Below, piece after piece: positions 8,227 to 16,113 of a stretch of 56,814 nt of DNA. Made by a program: the position numbers and the translations under genes. How positions within the stretch are numbered: position 1 is the first letter of the stretch; every line of letters starts with the position of its first letter. Location: contig NZ_STGW01000002.1 of assembly GCF_004912195.1 (NCBI RefSeq), positions 210,989-267,802 on the forward strand, read 5' to 3'. This stretch comes from Nocardioides caeni. Its GTDB lineage: Bacteria > Actinomycetota > Actinomycetes > Propionibacteriales > Nocardioidaceae. The notes under the pieces are model-generated. The model did no database searches. It had not been told where the DNA came from and saw nothing but the letters and a program-made list of their open reading frames with translations.

Positions 8227-9902
8227 GGCTGCTCCCCGCTCTCCTCGTCGGCGCTGTCCTGTGCTGCCTCAACCGGCGCGACCGGCTCGACCGGTGCGAC
8301 CGGTGCGACCGGCTCGAACGGCTCGACGGTCTCGGCGGGCGCGGCGTCTGCGGGAGGCGCGAGCTCGGTGGCCTCGAGTGGATCGGGGTCCGGCACCTCG
8401 TTGGGGTCGACGACCAGGTCGTCCGGCTCGAGGGTCCGCAGCTGCTCCAGCGTGGGCTCCGCGATCTCGCGCAGGCGCCAGGCGTGGTGGCCGATCGCCG
8501 CCTCCATCAGGTTGCGCACGAAGCGGGCGTTGCCGAAGGACGGCCCGCGCGGCGCCTCAGCGAGGATCGTCCGCAACCGCGCGAGCACCTCCTCGCCAGC
8601 GTCGTAGTCGGCGCCCTTGATCATCGAGGCGAAGATCCCGGCGAGCTCGTCGTCGGTGTAGTTCTGGAAGTCGATGGTCGTGCGGAAGCGGCTCTCCAGG
8701 CCCGGGTTCTCGGAGATGAACACCGCCATCGGCAGCGGGTAGCCGGCGACGATGACGACGAGGTCGTCGCGCTTGTCCTCCATCTCCTTGACGAGGGTGT
8801 CGATGGCCTCCTTGCCGTACTGGTCGCCGGAGAGCGCGTAGGCCTCGTCGATGAACAGGACGCCGCCCTCCGCCGACGCCACGACCTCGGCGGTCTTGGC
8901 GGCGGTCTGGCCGAGGTAGCCGGCGACGAGCTCGGACCGGTCGACCTCGACGAGCTGACCCTTCGACAGCAGGCCCAGGGCGCGGTAGATGCCGGCCACA
9001 AGGCGCGCGACCGTGGTCTTGCCCGTGCCGGGATTGCCGTTGAAGACCAGGTGGCGGGTGATGGTGGGGCTCTCCAGACCTGCCTTCTTGCGCAGCCCCT
9101 CGACCCGCAGGACCGCCGCCTGGCGGTGGATCTCGCCCTTGACGTTGGCCAGGCCGATGAGCGCGTCGAGCTCGGCGAGCAGCTCCTCGACCGACTTGGT
9201 CGGCTCCTCCGGCTCCGCCTCCTCGACCGGCGGTGTCGCCGGCTCGGCGGACTGGGTCCGCGCGCCAGCGTCGGTGGCCGCTCCGGTCGGCGGTTGAGGT
9301 GCGAGGTCGCCCCGCGACCGAGCCTCGAAACCCGGGGTCTGGTCCGCGTCGGCCGGCAGCGGCGGCGCCGCGTCGTTCAGCGCGCCGAGCTGGCGTCGTA
9401 CCTGCTCACCGACCCGGCGGACCTGGTCGAGCATCTCGTCGCCGAGACCGGGCGCGGGCTGTCGATCCGGGAGGTCGAAGGCGCCCGGGCCGCCGGTGGG
9501 CGGGACCAACCCCGCGCTGCCGCCGCCGAGCTGGGCGGTGGTGACGGTGGTGGCGGCACCGACCGCGTCGGGACCGGGCTCGCCGAGGCGGGAGCCGGCC
9601 AGCGCGACGTCGGCCAGGGCGCCGGCGTAGTCGGCCGACGCGGGCGACTTGGCGAGCAGCAGCTGCGCCATCAGCGGCGTCGGCCCGGCCCGGAAACGGT
9701 TGCCGCGCTTGGCCGCGAGCTGGTGCTCCTCGGCCGACACGGCACGTCCGGTCTGCTCGGACCACACCACGAACGCGCCACGGGATCGCGCGGACACCGT
9801 CGCGGCCACCGCCTCCCCCTCGGCTCGCGCGGTCGCCTCGTCGAGACCGGCGTCCCGGGCGACCGCGGCGAGGGCGTCGAGGGCCTCACGCAGCGTGCTC
9901 AC
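8223..9902 (-). CDS. CbxX/CfqX-type AAA+ ATPase
   Basis: 559 aa, GTG at 9902 in a GTGA overlap with the upstream gene. The first 180 residues are mostly helical, then a Pro/Ala/Glu-rich linker to about 235, then an AAA+ module: Walker A GNPGTGKT at about 289-296, Walker B FIDEAYAL at about 350-357, and an arginine-bearing stretch NPGLESRFR. These motifs mark the CbxX/CfqX family, shared by Rubisco activase CbbX and by the ATPase half of EccA of type VII secretion. The C-terminal tail is a low-complexity PVAPVEPV repeat. No ESX genes are in the window, so EccA is unlikely. It probably remodels a protein partner encoded in the same operon, such as the VWA protein or TelA; that is inferred. Confidence 0.88.
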   Translation of the reverse strand: MSTLREALDALAAVARDAGLDEATARAEGEAVAATVSARSRGAFVVWSEQTGRAVSAEEHQLAAKRGNRFRAGPTPLMAQLLLAKSPASADYAGALADVALAGSRLGEPGPDAVGAATTVTTAQLGGGSAGLVPPTGGPGAFDLPDRQPAPGLGDEMLDQVRRVGEQVRRQLGALNDAAPPLPADADQTPGFEARSRGDLAPQPPTGAATDAGARTQSAEPATPPVEEAEPEEPTKSVEELLAELDALIGLANVKGEIHRQAAVLRVEGLRKKAGLESPTITRHLVFNGNPGTGKTTVARLVAGIYRALGLLSKGQLVEVDRSELVAGYLGQTAAKTAEVVASAEGGVLFIDEAYALSGDQYGKEAIDTLVKEMEDKRDDLVVIVAGYPLPMAVFISENPGLESRFRTTIDFQNYTDDELAGIFASMIKGADYDAGEEVLARLRTILAEAPRGPSFGNARFVRNLMEAAIGHHAWRLREIAEPTLEQLRTLEPDDLVVDPNEVPDPDPLEATELAPPADAAPAETVEPFEPVAPVAPVEPVAPVEAAQDSADEESGEQP

Positions 9903-10408
9903 GGGGCCCCCAGTCCGAGGTCGCCGCCGGTCGAGCTGTGCCCGAACTTCGCGTCGAGGAAGCGGCCGTGGGCGACCAGCTCCTGGGCATCGGCCCGGTT
10001 GGCGGCGTCGAAGATCTGGTCCATGGTCGCTCCCAGGAGCTCGAGCTGCTCGATGAGGATCATCAGGGCCGTCTTCTGCCCGTCGATGGGTCGGGTGTCG
10101 GCCCAGTCCCGCGGCAGCCGGAGGTAGCCGGTGACCGCCTCGGGCAGGTAGTCGGTCGCCGTCGCGACCACCGAATAGGCCTCGAGGCTGCCCAGCCCCA
10201 TCTGCTTGAGCCGCGGCAGTGTCTGGTGGACGGTGCGCGCGATCCGCACCACCCGCGAGATCACCACCGGCGGGGCATTGCCCTCGGTCAGCATCGCGTT
10301 GACCCGGTTGAGGGCCGCGAGGATGTCCTGCTCGGTCGGTACGCCGGGGGCGCTGACGACCGGCTCGTCGTCAGCTCGTCGCCCGCGCAACCACGATTTC
10401 AACCCCAC
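9899..10408 (-). CDS. Uncharacterised small helical protein, TelA-associated
   Basis: 169 aa from a GTG at 10408, nine bases after the telA stop; its stop overlaps the AAA+ start (GTGA). Basic N-terminus (LKSWLRGRR), no signal peptide, then an all-helical body with LPRLKQMGLGSLEAYSV and TATDYLPEAV stretches. The phrase DYLPEAVTGYLRLP resembles small proteins encoded beside TelA/KlaA genes in actinobacteria, but I cannot name the family with confidence. A soluble, probably membrane-peripheral partner of TelA and the AAA+ ATPase is the most reasonable inference. Confidence 0.8.
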   Translation of the reverse strand: MGLKSWLRGRRADDEPVVSAPGVPTEQDILAALNRVNAMLTEGNAPPVVISRVVRIARTVHQTLPRLKQMGLGSLEAYSVVATATDYLPEAVTGYLRLPRDWADTRPIDGQKTALMILIEQLELLGATMDQIFDAANRADAQELVAHGRFLDAKFGHSSTGGDLGLGAP

Positions 10409-10417
10409 CGGAGGATC

Positions 10418-11626
10418 TCAGCCGATGTCGAGCGTGCCCGCGGCGTTGCGCGCGTCGTGCTGCTGGACCCGGTCGAGATAGTCCTTGGACTTCTGGACCT
10501 CGTTCTCCAGCACGCCGATGGTCGTCGACATGTTGTCGAGCGCCTTGAGCTTGAACTCGTCGATCGAGTCCATCGTGGCGTAGATGTTGGCGAAGGCCGC
10601 CTGCAGCTGCTCGATGCCGATGGTCGAGGACGCCGCCTGCTCCTGGATGGCCGCCGAGTTGTCCTTCAGCATCTCCGAGGTCCGCTGGATCATGTTGGAC
10701 GTCGTGGTGTTGAGCGCGGTGATCTGGTCGAGCACGAGCTTCTGGTTGCTCAGCGCCTGGGCCACGATGACCGCGGTCCGCAGCGCGGAGATGGTCGTCG
10801 TGGTCGCACGATCGACACCCTTGATCAGCTCGATGTTGTTCTTGATGATGATGTCGATCGCCAGGTAGGCCTGGATCGAGACGGCCAGCTGCGTGAGCAG
10901 GTCCTGGTGCTTCTGCCGGACATAGAACAGCACGTCCTGCGACAGCGTCTTGGCCGTCTCGGGATCGCTGAGCTCCAGCTGGGCGATCTGGGCCGCCAGC
11001 TTCGCGTCGAGCTTCTCGGCGACGTAGATGTATTGGTTGAGGCGGCCCATCACGGCCCAGAGGTTCGTCTTCTCCAGGTTGAGCGCCACGTTGTCGCGGG
11101 TCAGCTCGTCCTGGCCGCTGCGCAGCGCGTGCAGGATCGAGTTGAGGTGGCTCTGCGAGGACTGGTACTTGCGGAAGTAGTCTTCGAGCTTGTCCGTGAA
11201 GGGCAGCTTGCTCCACCACTTCTTGCCGGCCGACTGGCCGGGGTCCAGGTCCTCGACCGTGCGGCGCAGGTCCAGCAGCGTCTTGCCGACACCCGAACCC
11301 TCCGCGAGGCCGCCCTCACGCAGCGCCGTCACCGGCTTGTCGAGCATCCGGTTGGACGTCTCAGCCGCCTTGCGGATGTCGGCGTCTCCCATGGTCCGGA
11401 CGTTCTCGGCCTGGGCGGCGAACTCGGGGCTGCCCGCCTTGGTCGAGGTGAGCGACGTCAGGAAGTTGTCGACCTTGGCGTCGAGCTCGGGCACCATCGC
11501 CGCATCGACCTGGGGGGCCATCTTGGGGGCCTGGGTCTCGGCGACCGGAGCCGGAGCCTCCGGTGCCGTCAGCTGGATGACGGGCTCGGGCGGAGCGAGC
11601 GGGGAGGGCTCAGGGGCAGTGGTCAT
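10418..11626 (-). CDS. telA: TelA/KlaA-family toxic anion resistance protein
   Basis: 402 aa, ATG at 11626, first gene of the operon. A Pro/Glu-rich N-terminus of about 40 residues is followed by a long helical region. Segments such as NLEKTNLWAVMGRLNQYIYVAEKLD, DVLFYVRQKHQDLLTQLAVSIQ and the IIKNNIELIKGVDRATTTTISALRTAVIVAQAL run are typical of the TelA family (PF05816-type). Family members are linked to tellurite resistance and appear in tellurium-type stress gene clusters together with VWA and PP2C-like proteins. No membrane segment is seen. Placing telA at the head of a PknG-GlnHX operon suggests an envelope-stress or signalling role rather than literal tellurite resistance; that is inferred. 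Confidence 0.9.
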   Translation of the reverse strand: MTTAPEPSPLAPPEPVIQLTAPEAPAPVAETQAPKMAPQVDAAMVPELDAKVDNFLTSLTSTKAGSPEFAAQAENVRTMGDADIRKAAETSNRMLDKPVTALREGGLAEGSGVGKTLLDLRRTVEDLDPGQSAGKKWWSKLPFTDKLEDYFRKYQSSQSHLNSILHALRSGQDELTRDNVALNLEKTNLWAVMGRLNQYIYVAEKLDAKLAAQIAQLELSDPETAKTLSQDVLFYVRQKHQDLLTQLAVSIQAYLAIDIIIKNNIELIKGVDRATTTTISALRTAVIVAQALSNQKLVLDQITALNTTTSNMIQRTSEMLKDNSAAIQEQAASSTIGIEQLQAAFANIYATMDSIDEFKLKALDNMSTTIGVLENEVQKSKDYLDRVQQHDARNAAGTLDIG

Positions 11627-11633
11627 GGACCCG

Positions 11634-11639
11634 AGCCTA
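11634..11639 (-). promoter_or_regulatory. Candidate -10 box of the telA-pknG operon
   Basis: On the minus strand TAGGCT lies seven bases before the telA ATG. A TANNNT hexamer five to seven bases from the start codon is the usual layout of leaderless actinobacterial transcripts, so the operon may be transcribed without a 5' leader. No clear -35 box is visible. Confidence 0.45.
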
Positions 11640-11679
11640 TCCAGCCGAGCCCGCCTTCACGCAGGGTCGTGCGGGGAAT

Positions 11680-12360
11680 TCAGGGACGGGCCGGGGTCGT
11701 CCCGGGGAGGGGGACGAGGAACCAGGGCAGCATCAGCTGCGCCAGCGGGCCGATGGCGAGCGCGTAGATGACCGTGCCCAGCCCCAGGACACCGCCCAAC
11801 GCCAGGCCGATCAGCACGACCGCGACCTCGAGGCCGGTGCGCACCACTCGCAGGGACAGGCCGGTACGCCGGTGCAGGCCCGTCATCAGGCCGTCGCGAG
11901 GCCCGCGGCCGAGCTGTGCTCCGATGTAGAGCGCCGTGGCGAACCCACAGAGCAGCACACCCCCCACCATCAGCGCCGCCCGGATAGCGAGGGCGTCGGG
12001 TTGCTCCAGCAGCGCGAGGGTGACGTCCGCGGAGAGACCGACCACGAGCGCGTTGGCGATCGTGCCGATGCCGGGGGTCTCGCGCAGCGGGATCCACAGC
12101 AGGAGGACGACGAAGCTCATCACCACGACCGCCTGGCCCAGGGTGAGCGGGACGTGGCGGATCAGGCCGGAGTGCAGGACGTCCCAGGGCGCCAGGCCCA
12201 GGTCGCCCCGGACCATGAGCGCGAGGCTGACGCCATAGAGCCAGAGACCCACGAACAGCTGCGCCAGTCGTCGGGTCAGCCGCCCGGCGCGCACCTGCGC
12301 CACGGGGCCGAGGTCGGCCAGGACGGTCGCGGCGGCGGGCGGGCGGACGGCGGTGCTCAT
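11680..12360 (-). CDS. yczE: YczE/YitT-family membrane protein
   Basis: 226 aa, ATG at 12360. Five or more hydrophobic segments run from about residue 33 to the C-terminus. The motifs GLWLYGVSLALMVRGDLGLAPWDVL and GAQLGRGPRDGLMTGL are characteristic of the YczE/YyaS integral membrane proteins, which are of unknown transport function. It is divergently paired with a MocR-type regulator with only about 60 bp between the starts. In Bacillus the MocR protein YczR regulates yczE in the same arrangement, so this gene is probably the direct target of the neighbour at 12422. Confidence 0.85.
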   Translation of the reverse strand: MSTAVRPPAAATVLADLGPVAQVRAGRLTRRLAQLFVGLWLYGVSLALMVRGDLGLAPWDVLHSGLIRHVPLTLGQAVVVMSFVVLLLWIPLRETPGIGTIANALVVGLSADVTLALLEQPDALAIRAALMVGGVLLCGFATALYIGAQLGRGPRDGLMTGLHRRTGLSLRVVRTGLEVAVVLIGLALGGVLGLGTVIYALAIGPLAQLMLPWFLVPLPGTTPARP

Positions 12361-12376
12361 GCATCAAGGATCGCCT

Positions 12377-12405
12377 CGATTGGACTGTTGCCAAATAGCC
12401 AATCG
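12377..12405. promoter_or_regulatory. Candidate MocR operator between yczE and mocR
   Basis: The 61-bp divergent intergenic region contains CGATTGG (12377-12383) and its complement CCAATCG (12399-12405), separated by 15 bp. It is the only symmetric element in the shared promoter region and is notably AT-richer than its surroundings. MocR regulators usually bind repeats in such divergent promoters, so it is a likely operator. Confidence 0.5.
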
Positions 12406-12421
12406 TGATTCACTGGCCTGC

Positions 12422-13885
12422 ATGGAGCAGTCCATTTCCGCCGCACGTCTCGCCGAGCTCGTCGGCACCTTCGACCGTTCCCCGGCCTACGCCGGACTGG
12501 CGGAGGCCGTGCGGGAGCTGATCGGCGACGGCCGGATCGGCTACGGCACCCGCCTGCCCAGCGAGCGCGATCTCACCGACGCCCTCGGTGTCTCCCGCAC
12601 CACCGTGACCCGCGCCTACGCCGTCCTGCGCGACTCCGCCTTCGCGGAGGCACGCCAGGGCTCCGGCACCTACACGCGCCTCCCCGGCGGCCGGACCCGT
12701 GCGCTCGATCGCGCGCTGTGGCCCAGTGACGTCGGCCGGGGTGTGATCGACCTCGTCTGCGCCGCCGCCACCGCGCCGCCCGGGATGGCCGCCCTCTACG
12801 CCGAGGCCGCGGCCGAGCTCCCCGCCCACCTGGGCGGCCACGGCTACTTCCCCGCCGGCATGCCCGCCCTGCAGGAGGCGATCGCGGCGACGTACGACGC
12901 GCGCGGGCTGGCGACCGGTCCCGACCAGATCATCGTCACGGCCGGGGCACTTGCCGCCAGCGCCGTGATCGGCAGCGCCCTGGCCGGCACCCGCGACAAG
13001 GTGCTGATGGAGTCGCCGACCTATCCCAACGCCGTCCAGGCGCTGCGCGCCGGTGGCGGACGACTCGTGACCATCACCCTCGACCCGACCGGCTGGGACC
13101 TCGACGCCGTCGGCGCGACCGTCGCCCGGCACCGGCCGCGCCTGGTGCACGTGATGCCCGACTTCCACAACCCGACCGGTCTGGTCATGGCCGACGACGA
13201 TCGGGCGGCCTATGCGGGCCTGCTCGAGCGGTATGGATCCGTCGCGGTCGTCGACGAGGCCCACCACGCCCTGTCGCTCGATCCGCCGCACGTCGCCGGC
13301 CGGCCGTTTGCGTCGTACGCCCCCGACGCGGTGTGCGTCGGCAGCGCCAGCAAGAGCGTGTGGGGTGGGATGCGCCTGGGCTGGATCCGCGCGCCGCGCC
13401 CACTCGTCGACCAGCTCACCCGGGCCCGCGTCGGCCTCGACCTGGGGGCTCCGGTCCTGGAGCAGGTCGTGCTGACCCGCCTGCTCACCGGGGACGCCGA
13501 CGCGGTCCTCGCCCTCCAACGCGACCGGCTGCGCGAGCAGCGCGACGCCCTCGTCGGCGCCCTCGCTGCCCGGCTGCCCGACTGGCGCTTCCGGATGCCC
13601 GCGGGAGGCATGGCGCTGTGGTGCCACCTGCCCACCACCGCGTCAGGAGCGGGCGCGACCGCGCTGTCGCTGGAGGCGGAGCGGCACGGCGTCCTGCTCG
13701 CCCCGGGCCCGTCCTTCGCCCCCGCCGGCGGCCTCGACCGCTATGTCCGCCTCCCCTACGCGATCGCCGCCGACCAGCTGGTGACCGCCGTCGACCGGAT
13801 CGCCGCCGCGTGGGCGGTCGTCAGCTCCGGCCGGGCCGGGTCGCGCGCACCGGTCTCCGGCAGCGACCCGGTCCTGGTCGCCTGA
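12422..13885 (+). CDS. MocR-family (GntR/aminotransferase) regulator, YczR-like
   Basis: 487 aa. The start is set at the ATG at 12422 because the family begins shortly before the helix-turn-helix. A GntR winged-helix domain occupies about residues 15-85 (YGTRLPSERDLTDALGVSRTTVTRAYAVL). It is followed by a fold-type I aminotransferase-like domain with the PLP-binding lysine in SASKSVWGGMRLGWI (about residue 310) and the DFHNPTG motif. Such proteins sense pyridoxal phosphate or an amino compound and rarely catalyse transamination. It is divergent from the yczE-like gene, as in the YczR-YczE pair of Bacillus, so control of yczE and of itself is likely. Confidence 0.9.
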   Translation: MEQSISAARLAELVGTFDRSPAYAGLAEAVRELIGDGRIGYGTRLPSERDLTDALGVSRTTVTRAYAVLRDSAFAEARQGSGTYTRLPGGRTRALDRALWPSDVGRGVIDLVCAAATAPPGMAALYAEAAAELPAHLGGHGYFPAGMPALQEAIAATYDARGLATGPDQIIVTAGALAASAVIGSALAGTRDKVLMESPTYPNAVQALRAGGGRLVTITLDPTGWDLDAVGATVARHRPRLVHVMPDFHNPTGLVMADDDRAAYAGLLERYGSVAVVDEAHHALSLDPPHVAGRPFASYAPDAVCVGSASKSVWGGMRLGWIRAPRPLVDQLTRARVGLDLGAPVLEQVVLTRLLTGDADAVLALQRDRLREQRDALVGALAARLPDWRFRMPAGGMALWCHLPTTASGAGATALSLEAERHGVLLAPGPSFAPAGGLDRYVRLPYAIAADQLVTAVDRIAAAWAVVSSGRAGSRAPVSGSDPVLVA

Positions 13886-13925
13886 CGTGGCCGGGATGGG
13901 TGGGGTCGGCGCCTGCGGCGCCTCC

Positions 13926-14038
13926 CGGGACGACCCCCGGCGGCGCAGCGCGGGGCCCCCGCCCTCGGCCACCGTGGTGCGCGGCTGACCGTTGCTTCCC
14001 GCCGAGGGCACCCCGATGCGCCGGCGGGGGTCGCCCCG
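13926..14038. repeat. Nested inverted repeat downstream of mocR
   Basis: In the 414-bp gene-free stretch 13886-14299, a 21-bp arm at 13926-13946 pairs with 14018-14038 (19 of 21 positions). Inside it GCCCTCGGC (13961-13969) pairs perfectly with GCCGAGGGC (14001-14009), and the centre contains CACCGTGGTG. The whole can fold into one long branched hairpin. It is far larger than a normal terminator and may be a relic of a small non-autonomous element or a REP-like structure. Confidence 0.6.
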
Positions 14039-14114
14039 TCCGGCACCGCAGGCGCCGCCCCGTCGTACGGCACCGCAGGCGGCGCCGCCCCGTCGTCCGG
14101 CACCGCAGCCGCCG
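14034..14114. repeat. Three imperfect GC-rich direct repeats (24/30/27 bp)
   Basis: Units begin CCCCGTC at 14034, 14058 and 14088 and share the core CGGCACCGCAG. Lengths of 24, 30 and about 27 bp are multiples of three, and the minus strand would read a degenerate V-P-D-D-G-A-A-P repeat, but no supported gene covers it. It adjoins the nested inverted repeat. Confidence 0.65.
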
Positions 14115-14217
14115 CCCCGCGCCCTCACCCTGCAGAGTCGGCTTGCCGCCAGACCAAGGCCGGACCTACGCACGACAACCGCGGCGCGGCAGCGCGGCGC
14201 CCCAGCGGCGAAGCCGC

Positions 14218-14272
14218 GTCGGGGCCGGTCCGCGGGCCGAGCGCAGCGAGCGCCCGGGCGGCCGGCCCCGAC
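14218..14272. terminator. Hairpin between mocR and serA
   Basis: GTCGGGGCCGG (14218-14228) pairs perfectly with CCGGCCCCGAC (14262-14272), with further pairing possible in the loop. It lies just past the serA stop on the minus strand and past mocR on the plus strand, so it can terminate both converging transcripts. There is no U-tract, which is common in actinobacteria. Confidence 0.55.
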
Positions 14273-14299
14273 AGGGCGACGCGATCGCGCAGTTGGGCG

Positions 14300-15898
14300 C
14301 TATGCCAGGTCGACGGCGCGGATCGAGGTGGCCTCGATCGCGGCCGAGATCTCGCTGAGCGTCTCCGACGGGATGGCGGAGTCGACGGAGAGCGCGACGA
14401 GGGCCTCGCCGCCCTTGGTCTCGCGGGAGACCTGCATGCCGGCGATGTTGACCTGCGCCTGGCCGAGGATCTGGCCGACGGTGCCGACCATGCCCGGGCG
14501 GTCGACGTAGGTGAAGAACGCGATGTGGTCGGTGGGCTCGATGTCGATGTCGAAGCCGTTGACCTCGACGATGCGCTCGCGCTGGTGGATGCCGACCAGG
14601 GTGCCGCTGACGGAGACCTGGGTGCCGTCGGCGAGGGTGCCGCGCAGGGTGATCAGGTTGCGGTGGTCGGGGCTCTCGCTGTCGGTGACGAGGCGGACGG
14701 CGACGCCGCGCTCGGCCGCGAGGAGCGGGGCGTTGACAAAGGACACCTGCTCCTCGACGACATGGGCGAACACGCCCTTGAGCGCGGCGAGTTCGAGCAC
14801 CTTGACGTCCTGCTCGGCGATCTCGCCGCGGACCTCGACGTCGAGACTCTGGGCGACCTCGCCGGCGACGCCGGTGAAGATCTGGCCGAGCTTCTCGGTC
14901 AGCGGGATGCCGGGACGGACGTCCTCGGCGATGACGCCGCCCTGGACGTTGACGGCGTCGGGGACGAGCTCACCGGAGAGCGCGAGGCGCACGGACTTGG
15001 CGACGGCGATGCCGGCCTTCTCCTGGGCCTCGTCGGTGGAGGCGCCGAGGTGCGGGGTCGCGACGACGTTCTCGAGCTCGAAGAGCGGGCTGTCGGTGCA
15101 GGGCTCCTTGGCGAAGACGTCCAGGCCGGCGGCGGCGATGCGGCCGGTCTTGAGGGCGTCGTGGAGCGCGGCCTCGTCGACGATGCCGCCGCGAGCGGCG
15201 TTGACCAGGACGAGCGACGGCTTCGCCTTCGCGAGCTGGTCGGCGCCGATGAGGCCGACGGTCTCGGGGGTCTTGGGCAGGTGGACCGACATGAAGTCGG
15301 CCTCGGCCATCAGGGTGTCGAGGTCGACGAGACGCACACCCATCTGGGCGGCGCGGCCCGGCTGCACGTAGGGGTCGTAGGCGATGACGTCCATGCCGAA
15401 CGCCGCGAGGCGCTGGGCGACGAGGACGCCGATGCGGCCGAGGCCGACGATGCCGACGGTCTTCTCGAACAGCTCGATGCCGGTGTACTTCGAGCGCTTC
15501 CACTCGCCGTTGCGCAGTGCGGCGTGGGCCGGCGACACGTGGCGGGCCGCGGCGAGCATCAGCGCGACGGCGAGCGCGGCGGCGGAGACGATGTTGGAGG
15601 TGGGCGCGTTGACGACCATGACACCGGACTGGGTGGCGGCCTTGACGTCGACGTTGTCGAGCCCGACGCCGGCACGGGCGACGACCTTGAGCTGCTGGGC
15701 CGCGGCGAGGGCCTCGGCGTCGACCTTCGTGGCGGAGCGGACGAGGATCGCGTCGACGTCGGCGATCGCGGGGATCAGCTCGGCGCGGTCGGCGCCGTTG
15801 CAGTGGCGGATCTCGAAGTCCGGGCCGAGGGCCTCGACCGTGGCCGGGCTGAGCTCTTCGGCGATGAGAACGACGGGACGTGCGGTCTGGGCAGTCAC
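14300..15898 (-). CDS. serA: D-3-phosphoglycerate dehydrogenase
   Basis: 532 aa from a GTG at 15898, the usual length of the long actinobacterial SerA. It oxidises 3-phosphoglycerate to 3-phosphohydroxypyruvate with NAD, the first step of serine synthesis. The 2-hydroxyacid dehydrogenase core occupies about residues 8-310: NAD motif GLGRIGVLVAQRL, ARGGIVDEAAL, and the catalytic Arg/Glu/His (VNAARGG, GLDVFAKEP, ATPHLGAST). An intervening domain and a C-terminal ACT domain follow (from about residue 455: IAFFTYVDRPGMVGTVGQILG), which in this class gives serine feedback inhibition. It is monocistronic, with its own promoter candidate upstream. Confidence 0.97.
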   Translation of the reverse strand: MTAQTARPVVLIAEELSPATVEALGPDFEIRHCNGADRAELIPAIADVDAILVRSATKVDAEALAAAQQLKVVARAGVGLDNVDVKAATQSGVMVVNAPTSNIVSAAALAVALMLAAARHVSPAHAALRNGEWKRSKYTGIELFEKTVGIVGLGRIGVLVAQRLAAFGMDVIAYDPYVQPGRAAQMGVRLVDLDTLMAEADFMSVHLPKTPETVGLIGADQLAKAKPSLVLVNAARGGIVDEAALHDALKTGRIAAAGLDVFAKEPCTDSPLFELENVVATPHLGASTDEAQEKAGIAVAKSVRLALSGELVPDAVNVQGGVIAEDVRPGIPLTEKLGQIFTGVAGEVAQSLDVEVRGEIAEQDVKVLELAALKGVFAHVVEEQVSFVNAPLLAAERGVAVRLVTDSESPDHRNLITLRGTLADGTQVSVSGTLVGIHQRERIVEVNGFDIDIEPTDHIAFFTYVDRPGMVGTVGQILGQAQVNIAGMQVSRETKGGEALVALSVDSAIPSETLSEISAAIEATSIRAVDLA

Positions 15899-15975
15899 AG
15901 CGGTGTCCTAGGGGAGTTTCGTGCGGGTGGAAGTGGAATCGAGAGACTCGCGTGCACGACACTGTGCCGCCGGCA

Positions 15976-16005
15976 ACACTACCCGGCGAACCGGCGTGTT
16001 TCCAA
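15976..16005 (-). promoter_or_regulatory. Candidate serA promoter
   Basis: On the minus strand TTGGAA (16000-16005) and TAGTGT (15976-15981) are separated by 18 bp, close to the sigma-A consensus spacing. They lie about 80 bp upstream of the serA GTG, leaving a leader of roughly 70 bases in which no riboswitch is recognised. Confidence 0.45.
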
Positions 16006-16076
16006 CGTGTGAACGGGATGCGGGACGGTGCCGTCGAGCAGCCCGAACACGTGCCACGGGCCGCCCGGCCATGCCC

Positions 16077-16082
16077 TAGGGT
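16077..16082 (+). promoter_or_regulatory. Candidate -10 box of the MaoC-type gene
   Basis: TAGGGT lies about 30 bp upstream of the ATG at 16114, followed by a short leader containing the ribosome binding site GAAGGAG. Spacing is consistent with a vegetative promoter. Confidence 0.4.
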
Positions 16083-16113
16083 CGGGGCATCGGAATCATG
16101 GGACGAAGGAGTC

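Noticed and set aside
8223..9902. EccA of a type VII secretion system
   Set aside because: The AAA+ motifs are EccA/CbxX-like, but no EccB-E, EsxA/B or PE/PPE genes are present and the N-terminus lacks a recognisable TPR module.
10418..11626. Tellurite resistance operon acquired by horizontal transfer
   Set aside because: TelA is present, but there are no ter genes, codon style matches the neighbours, and the gene is translationally integrated with the pknG operon.
13643..14173. Minus-strand frame opposite mocR and across the repeat island
   Set aside because: Composition is Arg/Gly/Ala low-complexity, it has no start signal, and it overlaps the well-supported mocR gene.
15899..15975. Possible serine or glycine riboswitch in the serA leader
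   Set aside because: No conserved riboswitch core could be recognised; only a promoter-like pair and short repeats are present.
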